Assembly: GCA_964036315.1 (NCBI GenBank)
Contig: OZ038487.1
Span: forward strand, 52,679,033 to 52,743,032
Reading direction: 5' to 3'
From: Acanthosepion esculentum
Taxonomy: Eukaryota > Mollusca > Cephalopoda > Sepiida > Sepiidae
Length of the DNA stretch: 64,000 nt
Shown here: positions 42,985-54,660 of the stretch, piece after piece
How positions within the stretch are numbered: position 1 is the stretch's first letter
Layout of the letters: each line of letters begins with the position of its first letter
Position numbers and translations under genes: made by a program
The notes under the pieces: generated by a model
What the model was told of the DNA's origin: nothing
Database searches by the model: none
Seen by the model: only the letters and a program-made list of their open reading frames with translations

Positions 42985-43860
42985 GGCTCACTAGAGATAT
43001 TCATCCTTTACAGTGAGACGGTCCTAAAAGAATTGGAAGTCCTACCAGGATTTATTATTGGTGGCTACAATCTTAGCAACATTAGATATGTTGACAAAAC
43101 AGTATTGACAGCAGGCACATAGGAACCACTTCTCACTTTCTTTCACTAACTTCTGTAAAGTTAGTGAAAGAAACTGAGAAGAAAGGACTAAACATAAGTT
43201 GTAAGAAAGAATGTATGGTTGTCAGACATGTGAGTTACAAATTGAAAATACCAATATCAAGCAAATACAAAAATTGAAATATCTGGGGTTTTCACAGAGG
43301 ACAGAAATTGCAACACCAAAATCCAAAAGTGCATTGGGATAGTGTAAAATACCTTCCAACAACTGAGCAAAGTATTAAGAAACAGGAAATTTCCATTAAA
43401 AACAAAGAACGAATACTGAGCTGTTATGTAATATTGGTCTTCCTATGTGGCAGTGAATCTGCTCCCAGGTGACAAAAAGACTTGAAGCAACAGAAATGTG
43501 GTTCTACAGAAGGATGCTAAAAATAGTATGGTCCAAACATATGAGCAACGATGAAGTTTTAGAGAAAATGGAAACAAAAAGTAAGCATGCTTAACATCAG
43601 AAAGCAATAGTTGAAATTTCTAGGGCACACAATGAGGAAAGGGGCCTTGGAGAATTTGTCTCTGACAGGGCATATTGCAGGCAACAAGGATAGAGGAAAA
43701 CAGTGCATAACCTACCTAATCTGCTTTCATAAGGATTTAGGAGAGATAGCAAAAAGACAAAATTTACTAAGAGCTAAAAAGGACAGGAAATTGTGGAGCA
43801 CCATGACTGCTCATGCCCTAGATGAAGAAACAGCTCTATAAATAACAAATATAAAGAAAG
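42985..43860 (+). mobile_element. LINE C reverse transcriptase and C-terminus, inactive
   Basis: Plus strand, many frameshifts. The RT catalytic region reads GGYNLSNIRYVDKTVL at 43062-43110, where YADD is expected, so one catalytic Asp is Lys. Then CELQIENTNIKQIQKLKYLG (43230-43285), TKRLEATEMWFYRRMLKI (43475-43530), MSNDEVLEKMETKSK, a KFLGHTMRKGALENLSLTGH frame (43611-43841) and DRKLWSTMTAH near the end. It is the longest LINE C copy together with 48750-49660. Confidence 0.85.
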
Positions 43861-44514
43861 AAAAAAATCATTTAAATTCTTAAAAATTTTAAGAGGGCCT
43901 TCAATATGCTATATAAGTTCAGTATAAATTGATTCCCTGAGAAAAAAACAGTCCAACATAATAATGGTAAGCCAGATAATTATTGATAATAAATGGAAAA
44001 AGCTAATTAAGAATATGTTTTGAATTCATATTTTGTAAAATTTTGTTTGTAAGCATTATTTTAATCCAAAACAGGAAAAAGGTGAGTAAAAATAAACTTG
44101 GTGAAAAAAGATTTTGAGCAAGTGAAGCCTGAGGATATTGGCAAAGATCATCCCTTTTTGAACATTGTGGGCTGACATGACAGATTCACAAAGAACTGTA
44201 ACAAATAACAGAAACTAGATCATTTGAGGACCACCAACAGCAGCAACAACTAAAATGGAGTGTACATGTAGCTCAAAGAGAAAATAATCATATAATGAAG
44301 ATGCTAACATTCCACACTACTTCCAATAAAAGGTTAGCAAGGAAATCTCCATCAGTACTTGAAAGAGAAATAACAGTTACTGGACATGAGAAACCTATTT
44401 GTCTGAAAAATTGTTTTAAGAGAAAGATTTGGTAATTTCAACCAAATGCAGTATTGGCTGCTTGGTCAGTGGATGCCAAATGTTTCCTTTTAGGAAAAGA
44501 CTAAAATTATTTTT
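43861..44514. other. Unassigned stretch
   Basis: No recognised coding or repeat feature. It has a modestly complex A-rich composition and short frames only. Confidence 0.4.
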
Positions 44515-44640
44515 TTTAATTGAGTTCACCCCAAGTAAGGCAGTAAAGCCACAGGGAGACATGGGGTTTCTGGGTGTGAAATAGAAAAAGGAACATTGCA
44601 TATTGTTTCTTTTGGATGGGGGTTTGCATAGGGAGATCAT
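44515..44640 (-). mobile_element. LINE 3' terminus (minus)
   Basis: TTTTTTTAATTGAGTTCACC, CCAAGTAAGGCAGTAAAGCC and GGGGTTTCTGGGTGTGAAAT read, on the minus strand, as the group B 3' end (complement of CCAGTAACCCCTTG..CTTGGGGTGAACTC). Only the terminal ~130 bp remains. Confidence 0.6.
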
Positions 44641-44834
44641 TTCACAATGAAATTAAATTTCATTTTAAAATTTAGCAAAAGAAAAAATCTTGATATTCAT
44701 GATCTGGAGAGCTTATTCAATAGCAATATAAAAAATATTTGCAAAAAACTGATTAATTCTTGAAGTGGTGCTTTCTGTAGAAATGCCAAGAATTGGTTCA
44801 TTATTGTTGGGATGAACACAAAAGCTGAGTCCAT

Positions 44835-44925
44835 ATTCTTTTATGCAGCATGTCCCTTCATAGCATGGATGATCATGGCTCTTCACAACTTCCTATCTTT
44901 TGAAGTGCTTATAGTTTACTACCAC
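44835..44925 (-). mobile_element. LINE C 3' end fragment (minus)
   Basis: GCATGTCCCTTCATAGCATG, GATGATCATGGCTCTTCACA and ACTTCCTATCTTTTGAAGTG are the complement of the LINE C end (RKLW..MIAHVLKGHG). Very short. Confidence 0.65.
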
Positions 44926-45117
44926 AAACTATATTTTTCAGTGAGTACACATGTTTGAGTTTCTAACAGTAACATTTATAGTAATAAATAATAGGTATCA
45001 ACACTTGATGGTGTCGATCAGTTTCATGCATAAACATGATCGTCATATACTGCATCTGATATTGAGAACATTTTTCCCATAAATGTAGCATTCCTTAAAA
45101 ACTATCTTTTGTCACAC

Positions 45118-45145
45118 ATACATGTATATATATATATAGCCATGT

Positions 45146-45182
<37 letters not shown>

Positions 45183-45192
45183 ATGTTGTGTA
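45118..45192. repeat. GTCATG/(TA)n satellite, left part
   Basis: TA runs interrupted by AGCCATGTTGTAT and AGTCATGTTGTGTA. It is the left flank of the LINE insertion; the same array resumes at 46964. Confidence 0.9.
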
Positions 45193-46963
45193 CCCTCTAT
45201 ACCTCCTTTGTTCAACCAGTTTGAGGTCCTGACCTCCTCTGCTGACAAGGCTGAATGATTTGCTCAGAAATTTTTATCCAATTCAACGTTCGACTCTTCC
45301 GGTGTACCCATACCCGATTTCCCTCTTAGAACTGAGACCCTGTTGAGTGGGTTGCACATAATCCCGTCATTGTTATTGGGCATTATCTCTAATTTAGACC
45401 CCCACAACGCTAGTGGTGAAGATGGGATACCAGCCATTGTCTTGAAGAAATGTGGGCTTGAACTGGTGCCTGCCCTCTCCAAATTATATAACTACTGCCT
45501 CAAGGAATCTTGCTTTCCAGACTGCTGGAAGTTCTCATTGATTGTTCCTGTCTTTAAGAACTCTTGCGATCCCTCTGACTCTTCTAATTACAGTCCTATC
45601 AGTCTCCTACCCCTCTTCGGCAAAGTCTTTGAAGCCTCAATCAACGCCGAAGTTATTAACTAACTTATATCCCACGATCTGCTCTCAGACAAGCAATACG
45701 GTTTCCGCTTTGCCCGATCTACAACTGATGTGCATATGGCCATCACTGAAATTGTCTACCAAGCTCTTCAAAATAATGGAGAAGCTCGTGCCGTGGCCCT
45801 AGATATCTCCAAAGAATTTGATAGGGTTTGGCATGCTGGCCTTCTTAATAAGCTCCAAAGTTATGGTATTACAGGTCGATTGTTTGATTTAATACAATCA
45901 TTCCTGTCAAACTGTGAATTGAAGGTCGTTCTCAACGGATTCTCCTCCAGCTCCTATCCCACGAATCCAGGTGTTCCTCAAAGCTCCATCCTAGGCCCTA
46001 CTCTGTTCCTTATCTTCATCAACGATCTTCCTGACACCATAGATTCCCAAGTTGGCATCTACGCGGACGGCACTACAATTTACTCCTGCCTCAAAAACAA
46101 ATCTAGTGTCGGTGACAAAACTAACCTGGCTATTCGTCTCGAAAAGGACCTCCAATCAGTTGTGGACTGGGGCAGGAATTGGCTGGTTAAGTTTAACGCC
46201 TCAAAACCAAAACTACTTTCTATTAATCACCACAGAGATCCTTCTCTGCCCCCCATTAGAATGTCTGATGCTCAACTTTTCAAGAGCACCTCTGCTGACC
46301 TGAGATGGAACAAATACATTGAGTCAATTGCTTCATCCACCGCAAGGAAAGTTGGCTCTCTGTGCCGCGCCAGGAAATTTTTCTCCCTGGAATCGATCCT
46401 CCAAATTTACAAATCAACCATTCGTCCTTGCATGGAGTATTGCTGCCATATATGGTCTGGAGCTCCTTCTGTTTGCCTCGGGGTTCTTGATAAGATCCAG
46501 AGACAGATATGCAATGTAATTGGCCATGATCTGGCATCTCGTCTGCAGTCACACTTTCACAGATGTGCCGTCGACTCTCTCTGTCTTTTTTACAAATACT
46601 TTCGCAGTAATTGCACCGATGAGCTGTCTGTGCTAGTTCCCAGACTTCATGAATTTAAGCGTCCTACAAGGCTGGCATCCCGCTCTCACCCTTTCACTGT
46701 TGAAACTGTTAAATGTAGCCGTCTCTTCTACTCCAATAGCTTCATAATTCGCTGTTTCCCAAATAGCTATAATCTCCAACTATTCAAATGTAATGTCAAT
46801 CAAAATCTCCAGTTACCTTGATCTATCCACTATCCTTCTCCTCATCCATTCCTCTATCACTCCTATCTGCTCTTGCTCCAAATCCTCTGTAACCCCTTGC
46901 GTGCTAGTGGCTCCACACCTTGCTTGGGGTGAAATGGTTAAAAAGTAAAAAAAAAATATATAA
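45193..46963 (+). mobile_element. LINE A, 1.77 kb, reverse transcriptase with two nonsense codons
   Basis: 5'-truncated non-LTR retrotransposon. One reading frame runs from 45196 to 46821 except for stops at 45256-45258 and 45661-45663. It contains the linker (IPPLFNQFEVLTSSADKAE), DGIPAIVLKKCG, SNYSPISLLPLFGKVFEA, LSDKQYGFRFARST, AVALDISKEFDRVWHAGLL (motif A), NPGVPQSSILGPTLFLIFIN (motif B), GIYADGTTIYSCL (motif C, YADD changed to YADG), RWNKYIESIASS, YCCHIWSGA, and a C-terminal domain ending YNLQLFKCNVNQNLQLP. The 3' UTR has a single copy of the block duplicated in other copies, then GTAACCCCTTGCGTGCTAGT. It is flanked by AGTCATGTTGTGT on both sides. It cannot encode active enzyme as read. 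Confidence 0.93.
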
Positions 46964-46971
46964 AGTCATGT

Positions 46972-47004
<33 letters not shown>

Positions 47005-47006
47005 AT

Positions 47007-47064
<58 letters not shown>

Positions 47065-47105
47065 ATGTTGTGTATATATATTTGTATATGTATAATCTTG
47101 TTGTG

Positions 47106-47142
<37 letters not shown>

Positions 47143-47228
47143 ATGGTATGTATGTATATATATATATATATATATAGTCATGGTATGTATGTGTATATAT
47201 ATATATATATATATGTAGTCATGGTATG

Positions 47229-47286
<58 letters not shown>

Positions 47287-47295
47287 CATGGTATG

Positions 47296-47337
<42 letters not shown>

Positions 47338-47510
47338 CATGGTATGTATATGTATGTGTATATATATATATATATATAGATATATATGTAGTCATGGTAT
47401 GTATATATATATATATATATATGTAGTCATGGTATGTATATATATATATATATATATGTAGTCATGGTATGTATATATATATATATATATATATGTAGTC
47501 ATGGTATGTG

Positions 47511-47548
<38 letters not shown>

Positions 47549-47590
47549 CATGGTATGTATATATATATATATATATATATATGTAGTCAT

Positions 47591-47640
<50 letters not shown>

Positions 47641-47682
47641 CATGGTATGTATATATATATATATATATATATGTAGTCATGG

Positions 47683-47725
<43 letters not shown>

Positions 47726-47760
47726 ATGTTGTGCATGTCTATATATATATATAGTCATGT

Positions 47761-47801
<41 letters not shown>

Positions 47802-47929
47802 ATGTGTATATATACATATATCTATATATATAGTCATATTGTATGTGTATATATATATATATATTTATATTTTCATGTGTATATATATATAGTCATGTTT
47901 TGTTTATATATGTATATATATAGTCATGT

Positions 47930-47972
<43 letters not shown>

Positions 47973-48008
47973 TATGTTGTGTATATGTATATGTATAATC
48001 ATGTTGTG

Positions 48009-48056
<48 letters not shown>

Positions 48057-48079
48057 TTTTCTAAGCCTGGTTTAGATGT

Positions 48080-48123
<44 letters not shown>

Positions 48124-48130
48124 TGGTATG

Positions 48131-48167
<37 letters not shown>

Positions 48168-48180
48168 ATAGTCATGTTGT
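46964..48180. repeat. GTCATG/(TA)n satellite, right part
   Basis: About 1.2 kb of TA runs of variable length separated by GTAGTCATGGTATGTA or AGTCATGTTGTGTA units, roughly two dozen counting the left part. Early units are GTTGTG, the middle block is GGTATG, and later units return to GTTGTG. It also contains ATTTTCTAAGCCTGGTTTAG at 48055-48074. The frames encode only IYIYIY peptides. Confidence 0.95.
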
Positions 48181-48184
48181 GTTG

Positions 48185-48745
48185 TTATATATTAAAATAA
48201 TTGCCATACAATATGGAAACATATATATTTTTTGAATTGAAGAATATTTTAATTTAGTTTTGATTTTCAGTCTTTTGTTAATTTTTAGATAAATTTTTAA
48301 CACTGTTGTTTGACCCATTAGTATGTTCAGATAATAACAGCTTTTAATCATTTACTTTTTTTTAAAAATTAATGCTTCACAAAATATTTTCTAAAGATTG
48401 TTTTCAGTAATTGATTGAATTTAAACAAGATTAAGGAATCATCGTTCCCAAGGTAACACAAATTCTCATATAATTCTTATGAATTTTATTTCATTTCATA
48501 TTAAATAAGTGAGAATACTTTTTATAGTGCACATAATTTAAATTCCGTTCATAATGTTTTAAATCTTAGACAATATTTTTCGCATTCTTTGTTGTGGTTC
48601 TGAAAAGGAAGACACTTGTTATGTTAAATTAAGCACTTATTTATTTCTATATATGTTAAGAATTAAAACGGAATAAAATTTTAATATAAAGAACTATTGG
48701 AACTGTTAGGTAACCTTGACATATTTGGGAAGGATATTAGAATAA
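48185..48745. other. Unassigned AT-rich stretch
   Basis: No recognised gene or repeat end between the satellite and the LINE C copy. Confidence 0.4.
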
Positions 48746-48749
48746 TCCA

Positions 48750-49660
48750 GAACATATACTGGCAGTAGACTGCCTGCATATTGATAGAAAATGAATTCTG
48801 TAAATATACAGAGATAGAAACGAGGCCTACCCAACCTATGCAGTGAGATAATTCTGAGAGAATTAAAAATTCCTACATGGATTCATTATTGGTGTCCACA
48901 ATCTTAACATTAGATATACAGATGACACAGTGTCAATAGCAGACATAGAAAGGCAGCTACAAGAACCCCTACAGAATGTAGTGAAGGAAAGCAAGAAGAA
49001 AAGACTAAACATCAAGAGCATAATGGTAGAATGAATGGTTGACAGCCAAAGGGAACATTTAACTTAAAAATTGGAGATACCAAAATCAAGCAAGTACAAA
49101 AGTTCAGATATCTATGACGTGTTAGAGGACAGAAAATGTGACACTGAAATACGAAGGTGCATTGGGATAGTGAAAGTTGCCTTCGAAACACTAAGCAAAG
49201 TATTAAGAAATAGGAAAATTAGAAATATAGAAAAGAGTACTGAACTGTTATGTAATATTGATCCTTCTATATGGCAGGGAATGTTGAGCAATATCCTCAT
49301 AGATGAAGAGACTTGAAGCAACAGAAATGTAGTTCTACAGAAGGATGCTGAGAATACCATAAGCTGAACATGTGAGCAACAACAAGGCTTGAGGAAAAGT
49401 GGAAACTAAAAGAATACTTATACTTAACATTAGAAATAGTTGAAGTTTTTAGGGTGCATAATGGAAAATTTGATAGATTGAAGGCAAATTAGACAATGGA
49501 AAACAATGCATAACCTATCTAATGAGCTTGAGTAAATAGTGGAAAAGTGTTTAGGTGAGATAACAAAAAGATAAACTTTTTGAGATCTACAAAGAACAAG
49601 AAATTGTGGAAAGCCATGATTGCATACATCCGGAAGGGACATGCCACATAGAAGAAGAAT
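48750..49660 (+). mobile_element. LINE C reverse transcriptase and C-terminus, inactive
   Basis: Begins near a DLFNLYSE-like block and ILRELKIPTWIHYW, then NIRYTDDTVSIADIERQLQE (48900-48965; YTDD in place of YADD), SKYKSSDIYDVLEDRKCDTE, RRCIGIVKVAFETLSKVLRN (49155-49215), an EATEM.FYRRMLRIP block, and a decayed FLGCIM...KLWKAMIAYIRKGH end at about 49660. Many frameshifts. Parallel in structure to 42985-43860. Confidence 0.85.
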
Positions 49661-49664
49661 TATT

Positions 49665-51029
49665 TGAATTCTTGTTTTTCTCTTTGTCATTCTAAATATT
49701 ACATTCTTTAGAGCTATGCTACATTTGTTAAGCTCTGTATTTATTTCAGAATAAAATAAAAAGAAATTGTGCTCTAATTTTTCGTTTAATTCTGTTGCAA
49801 AAAGGCATTGTTTTAAATCATTTGCTTATTTAATTAAATGTCAGCTTTTGTATTTTACAAATCAGTTATTAATTTATTTATCAATAATCCCAATATTAAT
49901 TTTATCAATTTTTCTGATAAACAAAGGATATTTTAAAAACTTAAACCATTATAAAATGGTTTCATGAATAATCATATAATTGGAAAATATTACTGTCAAG
50001 TTCTGGACATATTTGATGTATTATTTTTTTTACTTAAATATAAAATTAATTTTGGTTCTTAAAGTGTTTTTTTTTTGCTTTTTATATTTTAAATAATTTT
50101 CAGTGTTAGCAAATTGTATTTTAAAAATAAGAGGAGAAATTTGACTAAAAACATTTGTAAAGAAACTAATTCCTGAGAAACTAATCCAAGCCGAACATTG
50201 TGCAATAGCTTATAGTTTCAAGGTCAGATCTGTATGATTTTTTTTTTAACTCTCCACCCCAGCATCCATGCAAATACTCTATCCACTTGCCTATTAGTAT
50301 GTCTCATCAAAGACATTTGCCACAGTGCAATTTTATCTTCAGATTTTTTTTGTCCATCTCTTGAAATGGAGTTGGTCTCAAACGTTTGATGTCCAAAGGA
50401 CAAACAACAGCAATTAACTTATCTGTAATTCTGCTAATTGACCATTGTTGTTCCATCTCATTGATTGGACATTGTTCTTCTAGCAGCATCACCATCTTTC
50501 TTTGCTTCTTTGATCCCAAAGCATGTAAAATTCATTAAGTACAAAGCATATGTAAAATAAGAAATAGAACTAACTATATGTATCATTAGTTTATTACAGT
50601 CAGGATTCCCATTTTACCACCCAGTCGGTTAAGATCTAATTTTCTACATATTGTGAAAAAATTAGTCATCCTGATTGATGGTCTGTGAAAAGCTTGCTTG
50701 AAAAAGGCTTAACTCATTGCAAAAATGCTATACATCATAATAAATATTTAAGTGTTATCAATATTGTTTCCACATATCCCTTCTTCCATTGTCAGTTTTA
50801 GTTTCATTATTTATTTTTCTCTGGTTTATACATTTTGAATTTATGAGCATATACTGTTAATATGTGATTGTTGTATAATTAGTAGATTTAGTAAATTAAT
50901 ATTATTGCAATAATTAGATTGGGGAATAATTTGATAAATGTTTGGAGATGTAATATCAAATTATATGGTGAATAATGATAGCAATATCAACAATTATTTA
51001 TTTATTGTTTAACTTACTAAGTGAACCCA
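49665..51029. other. Unassigned AT-rich stretch
   Basis: No recognised domain or repeat. A minus-strand frame at 50307-50519 shows no family resemblance. Confidence 0.4.
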
Positions 51030-51480
51030 TTTAAATCCAGTATTATTTATAACAAAAAAATATTATTAATTATAAAAATAAAAATTCAGTATTAATTACA
51101 GGTTTTGAAAAAATATGGTATTAATTACAAGTTTCTAAAAGATCTAGTATTAATTATAGGTTTATAAAAAGTTCCCATATCAATTATGGTTTTGTAAAAA
51201 TCTGGTATTAATTACAAAAATTATTAAAAAAATCTGGTATTAATTGCAGAAAATTATAATAAAAATCTGGTATTAATTTCAAAAATTATAATAAAAATTT
51301 GGTAATAATTACAAAATATAATAAATATCTGATATTACAAAAGATTATAATATAAATCTGGTATTAATTAGAGAAAATTATAATAAAAAATTTTGTATTA
51401 ATTACAAAAATTATAATAAAAATCTGATATTAACTATGAAAAATTATAATAAAAATCCGGTATTAATTATAGGTTTCTAC
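51030..51480. repeat. Degenerate ~30-bp tandem repeat
   Basis: About 14 diverged units of the form AAAATCTGGTATTAATTACA plus AAAATTATAAT. GGTATTAAT or close variants recur at roughly 30-bp steps (for example 51205, 51237, 51270, 51360 and 51459). Period and sequence drift along the array. Confidence 0.8.
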
Positions 51481-51974
51481 CAAAAACCCATTAATAGTTG
51501 AACTGTTCATTTCTTCAACTCACTTAATAGCTGTATAGTATAGTACTCTTAAAAAATATACAAGTGTGCATTGATAAATCTATATACTGACACAAAGTTA
51601 TCAGCTAACTTCTGATCTGAAATTTTCTCTGTATAATACTCATGATTATTGTCATTAATATCCACTAGTGAATTATGTATATAAGAAAGAAGACTATGTT
51701 AAAAAATATTTGTTGTATAAAATAAGTTATTTATCCTTAGGTTACTGAGTTTTATTAGTGAAATTTACTATTGAGTAATTTTGCATAACTCTTTTTAAAA
51801 ATTAATGTTTGTAATGTAATCGATACCCATTATTCTACTAGTAAAACATTTCAAGATACTTTTTATACCACAGAAGCATTAATTTTGATTATTTTGTTGG
51901 TAATATATGTGGAAAAGACAAAAAATACAATTAATGCTCATCTGGTACCAAAAAATATGTCTTAAAATAAGTTC
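51481..51974. other. Unassigned AT-rich stretch
   Basis: No recognised feature; AT-rich, with no long frame. Confidence 0.4.
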
Positions 51975-52090
51975 TGCTAGTGGAACAAAAAGGATATTGA
52001 AAATTCCATGGACAGAGTGAGTAAGCTACAAGGAAGTCTTAAAGGAAATGGCAACAGAAAGGATGCTTCTACTCAAAATCAGGGACAAAT
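51975..52090 (+). mobile_element. LINE C fragment
   Basis: In shifted frame this reads IPWTE*VSYKEVLKEMATER followed by MLLLKIRDK, the block between FYRRMLKIPW and FLGH of LINE C. It is truncated on both sides and is followed within about 80 bp by a transposase piece. Confidence 0.65.
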
Positions 52091-52164
52091 AGCACTGCAA
52101 CTTGGAGATTGTGTGCTTCTTGAAAATGACCAAAGAAATTGGAGGAATCACAACCTTCACAGAG

Positions 52165-52530
52165 GTACCCACACTAATACACACCATGTTCATGTGTGGT
52201 TCAAGGTGTTGGGGGTAGTGAGCAAGGAGAGCTATTTCATGCCATCCCACTTCTTGGAGGAGCTTAGGGTTAGTACCACCATCTACACTGAGATTATGGT
52301 CATGATGATGTTCAAGCCCTGGATTAAAGGTGTGGACATATGTGTTTTAGCAGTATTCTGACTCCTCCAACATGGTCCATATGACTAAAGATAAGCTGGC
52401 CAATAATTTTTTACAATTCACTTCCATTTTACAAATATGTGGCCTTCAAGTTTGCTGCTTTGAATCCCCTGGACTACTGTGTTTTGGGCATCAAAGAGAT
52501 TGACTGATTTGCTTTTTATGACTTATCAAC
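52165..52530 (+). pseudogene. Tc1/mariner transposase catalytic fragment
   Basis: HVHVWFKVLGVVSKESYFMP, HFLEELRVSTTIYTEI, FKPWIKGV, QYSDSSNMVH (where QQDSAPAH is expected, so Asp is retained) and FAALNPLDYCVLG (where SPDLNPLDYCVWG is expected, so the third catalytic Asp is lost) follow the second half of a Tc1/mariner transposase. The open frame 52008-52361 joins this to LINE C sequence, so its N-terminus is not transposase. Inactive; ends not found. Confidence 0.7.
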
Positions 52531-52629
52531 CCTTTGTGGTTTATTTTGGATTTTATGAATAATTTTATTTTTTTTTTGCAAGCAAATATTGCATTAACAA
52601 CTTTTTGAGGGATAAAAATAATTTTTTCA

Positions 52630-52805
52630 GCTACAAGTCCTCCTAAAGAATTCAGTCTGACCTGCTATTTAAACCATAGATGGGGGGAAGAGTTGGATTT
52701 CTTGCTTAAAGATATTTGCACATAAGTGAATGCAACATACTCAACTGGAATTCAAATTTGGTTCTTCAATTTCTCATTTAAAAATGCTGTCCATTACACC
52801 ACCTG
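52630..52805 (-). mobile_element. SINE-B copy (minus)
   Basis: ATTCAGTCTGACCTGCTATT, CCATAGATGGGGGGAAGAG, ATTTGCACATAAGTGAATGC, AACTGGAATTCAAATTTGG and CATTACACCACCTGC are the SINE-B body and tRNA head in reverse orientation. Confidence 0.7.
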
Positions 52806-52914
52806 CACACCCAAGAGGAAACCAATTAATAATCTCACAATACCAAGGATTTGTTGAAGACTGTCTTTGTGGACATAAGTGAGAATTATCCAATCCAAGT
52901 GAGCAGACAACATA

Positions 52915-53110
52915 AAGGCCATCCTTGAGGTTTTTACAATGAGAGAGCCACACAAGGTAGAGGGTTACAGCATAAAAGGTGCAGATTATATGAATATGTA
53001 GGGAAGATTATAGTTAACCCTAGACTTGGACATGATTGCAAGGATCAGAGAAGCATCATCTTGGGAGTTAGTTCCACAAAGCAGCATAGGAAGAAGCTGC
53101 TTGCATGTGA
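52915..53110 (-). mobile_element. LINE D 3' fragment (minus)
   Basis: On the minus strand: CTTTGTGGAACTAACTCCCA, a YNLAIMSKSRVNYNLPYIF-like frame, then GCTGTAACCCTCTACCTTGT. This is the C-terminus and 3' end seen on the plus strand at 12100 and 56240. Confidence 0.7.
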
Positions 53111-53739
53111 CTTAGATCTCACCAATGAAATATGAAGGGAATGAAGGCAGTTTGCAACAATGTGCATAGCATTGTGGGTTTGAGGGCAATTTTATTGAAT
53201 AATCTTTTTCTATGTGGAACATCTGTACAAATTTGTTTGAAAATATACTGATTTTTTATTTTTTTGTTTGCTTTTTTTTTTATACTTGTACTCAATTTCT
53301 TGGAACACCCTGTATTGTGCATTTCTTTTTCAGTCTTTAATTATCATCAGAAGAGATATTTCATTTTCTTTTGCTTTTTGACACAACTTTGAAAGAATTA
53401 TTCTGTGGCCAATAAGAAATTGTTTATGAAAAATAAGGAATGTTCTTTATTTTTGATCCATGCTACTTATTTAACAGTTGAAGAATAATGATCTTAGATT
53501 TATACAGCAAAAAAGAAAATGAAAGACGATAGACTGTATTATCTGAGGCAATACAGTTTTCCTTCCTTTCATTAGAAAGGAGAAGTTCCTGAAGCACAGA
53601 ATTAAATCTGATAAATTGATGGGAAAAATAAACTGATAAGTAAGTTTTGTGTTTGTTGCTGGACGGTTCTTAAATGCAAATGAGATTTTAAGAATGGACG
53701 ATCTTATTTCTCACCACAGTGTGTCTTGTGCATTTTTAG
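53111..53739. other. Unassigned stretch
   Basis: T-rich near 53245-53285; no recognised gene. The minus-strand frame 53119-53322 has no domain. Confidence 0.4.
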
Positions 53740-53911
53740 ACAAACACATTGTCCTTCATACATACACCCTCTTTCTTGTTTACGCACAGAGGCATACACA
53801 CACAACAACTATTTTTTGTTTTGTTAATACATATTGTTTTTCTAATATAATGTCAGTCATTCATACTTACAAATACAAATGCACAATATAACACCTACAT
53901 TTGCATTCTTA

Positions 53912-53951
<40 letters not shown>

Positions 53952-54660
53952 CCCTGTGTATGTTTCCTTGCATCTCTCTCACTTTCATTCTCTGACACAC
54001 ACACTACTTCTCTTTCATGTGTTTAAACTATCGCTATTGCATACACATACAAGTTAAAAGGATTTAAATTTGCAAATTTTATACTTAAAAATAAACACAC
54101 AACCAAAGATGCTTCTCTCTCTCTCTTACGAACACTTTCTGACCCATGCGTGTATGCATATATACCCACAGATTACCTTTCTCCTTTGTGTATGCTTCTT
54201 GCTATCACACACACACACACACATTACTTATCTTTTCCATGCATACTCTCCCTTGCTTACATGCTCAATCTGACATACACTTGATTATTCTTCCATGTAT
54301 GCAGACATGTTAAAAGGAATGAAATTCAAAATTTTTGTACTTAAACCCCAAAAAAGTACAGATACAAACCAAATGAAATGCTCCCTTCTCGCTTTCTGAC
54401 CCTCATTTGCAGGGCATACTAATGCACTCTTTTTCTTCCTTGTATTTACTTCCTTGCTATCTCTCTCACTTACACTCTCGAACCCATACGCACACACACA
54501 TACACACTCTGCTTCTCTTTCACATGAATACTCTTTCTTCCTCACTTTCACCCTCTCTATTGCATACACATTCACAGCACTTCCTAACATTCACACATAT
54601 AAGTTAAAAGGAATAAAATTCGCAAATTTCGTACTTAAAAACAAACAAAACAAAAAAAAA
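53740..54660. repeat. Diverged ~250-295 bp tandem array rich in CA and CT
   Basis: The landmark GTTAAAAGGA..AAATT..CAAATTT..TACTTAAA recurs at 54053, 54309 and 54603, steps of about 255 and 295 bp. Each unit also has CACACA runs, CTTCTCTTTCA, CTTTCTGAC or CTCTGACAC, and TTGCATACACA-type blocks. At least three units with much internal length variation. The frames here are CA/CT artefacts. Confidence 0.7.

Noticed and set aside
46966..47833. IYIYIY frames on both strands
   Set aside because: Translation of (TA)n satellite.
54285..54590. Minus-strand 101-codon frame
   Set aside because: Lies across the CA/CT tandem array; charged composition reflects the repeat.
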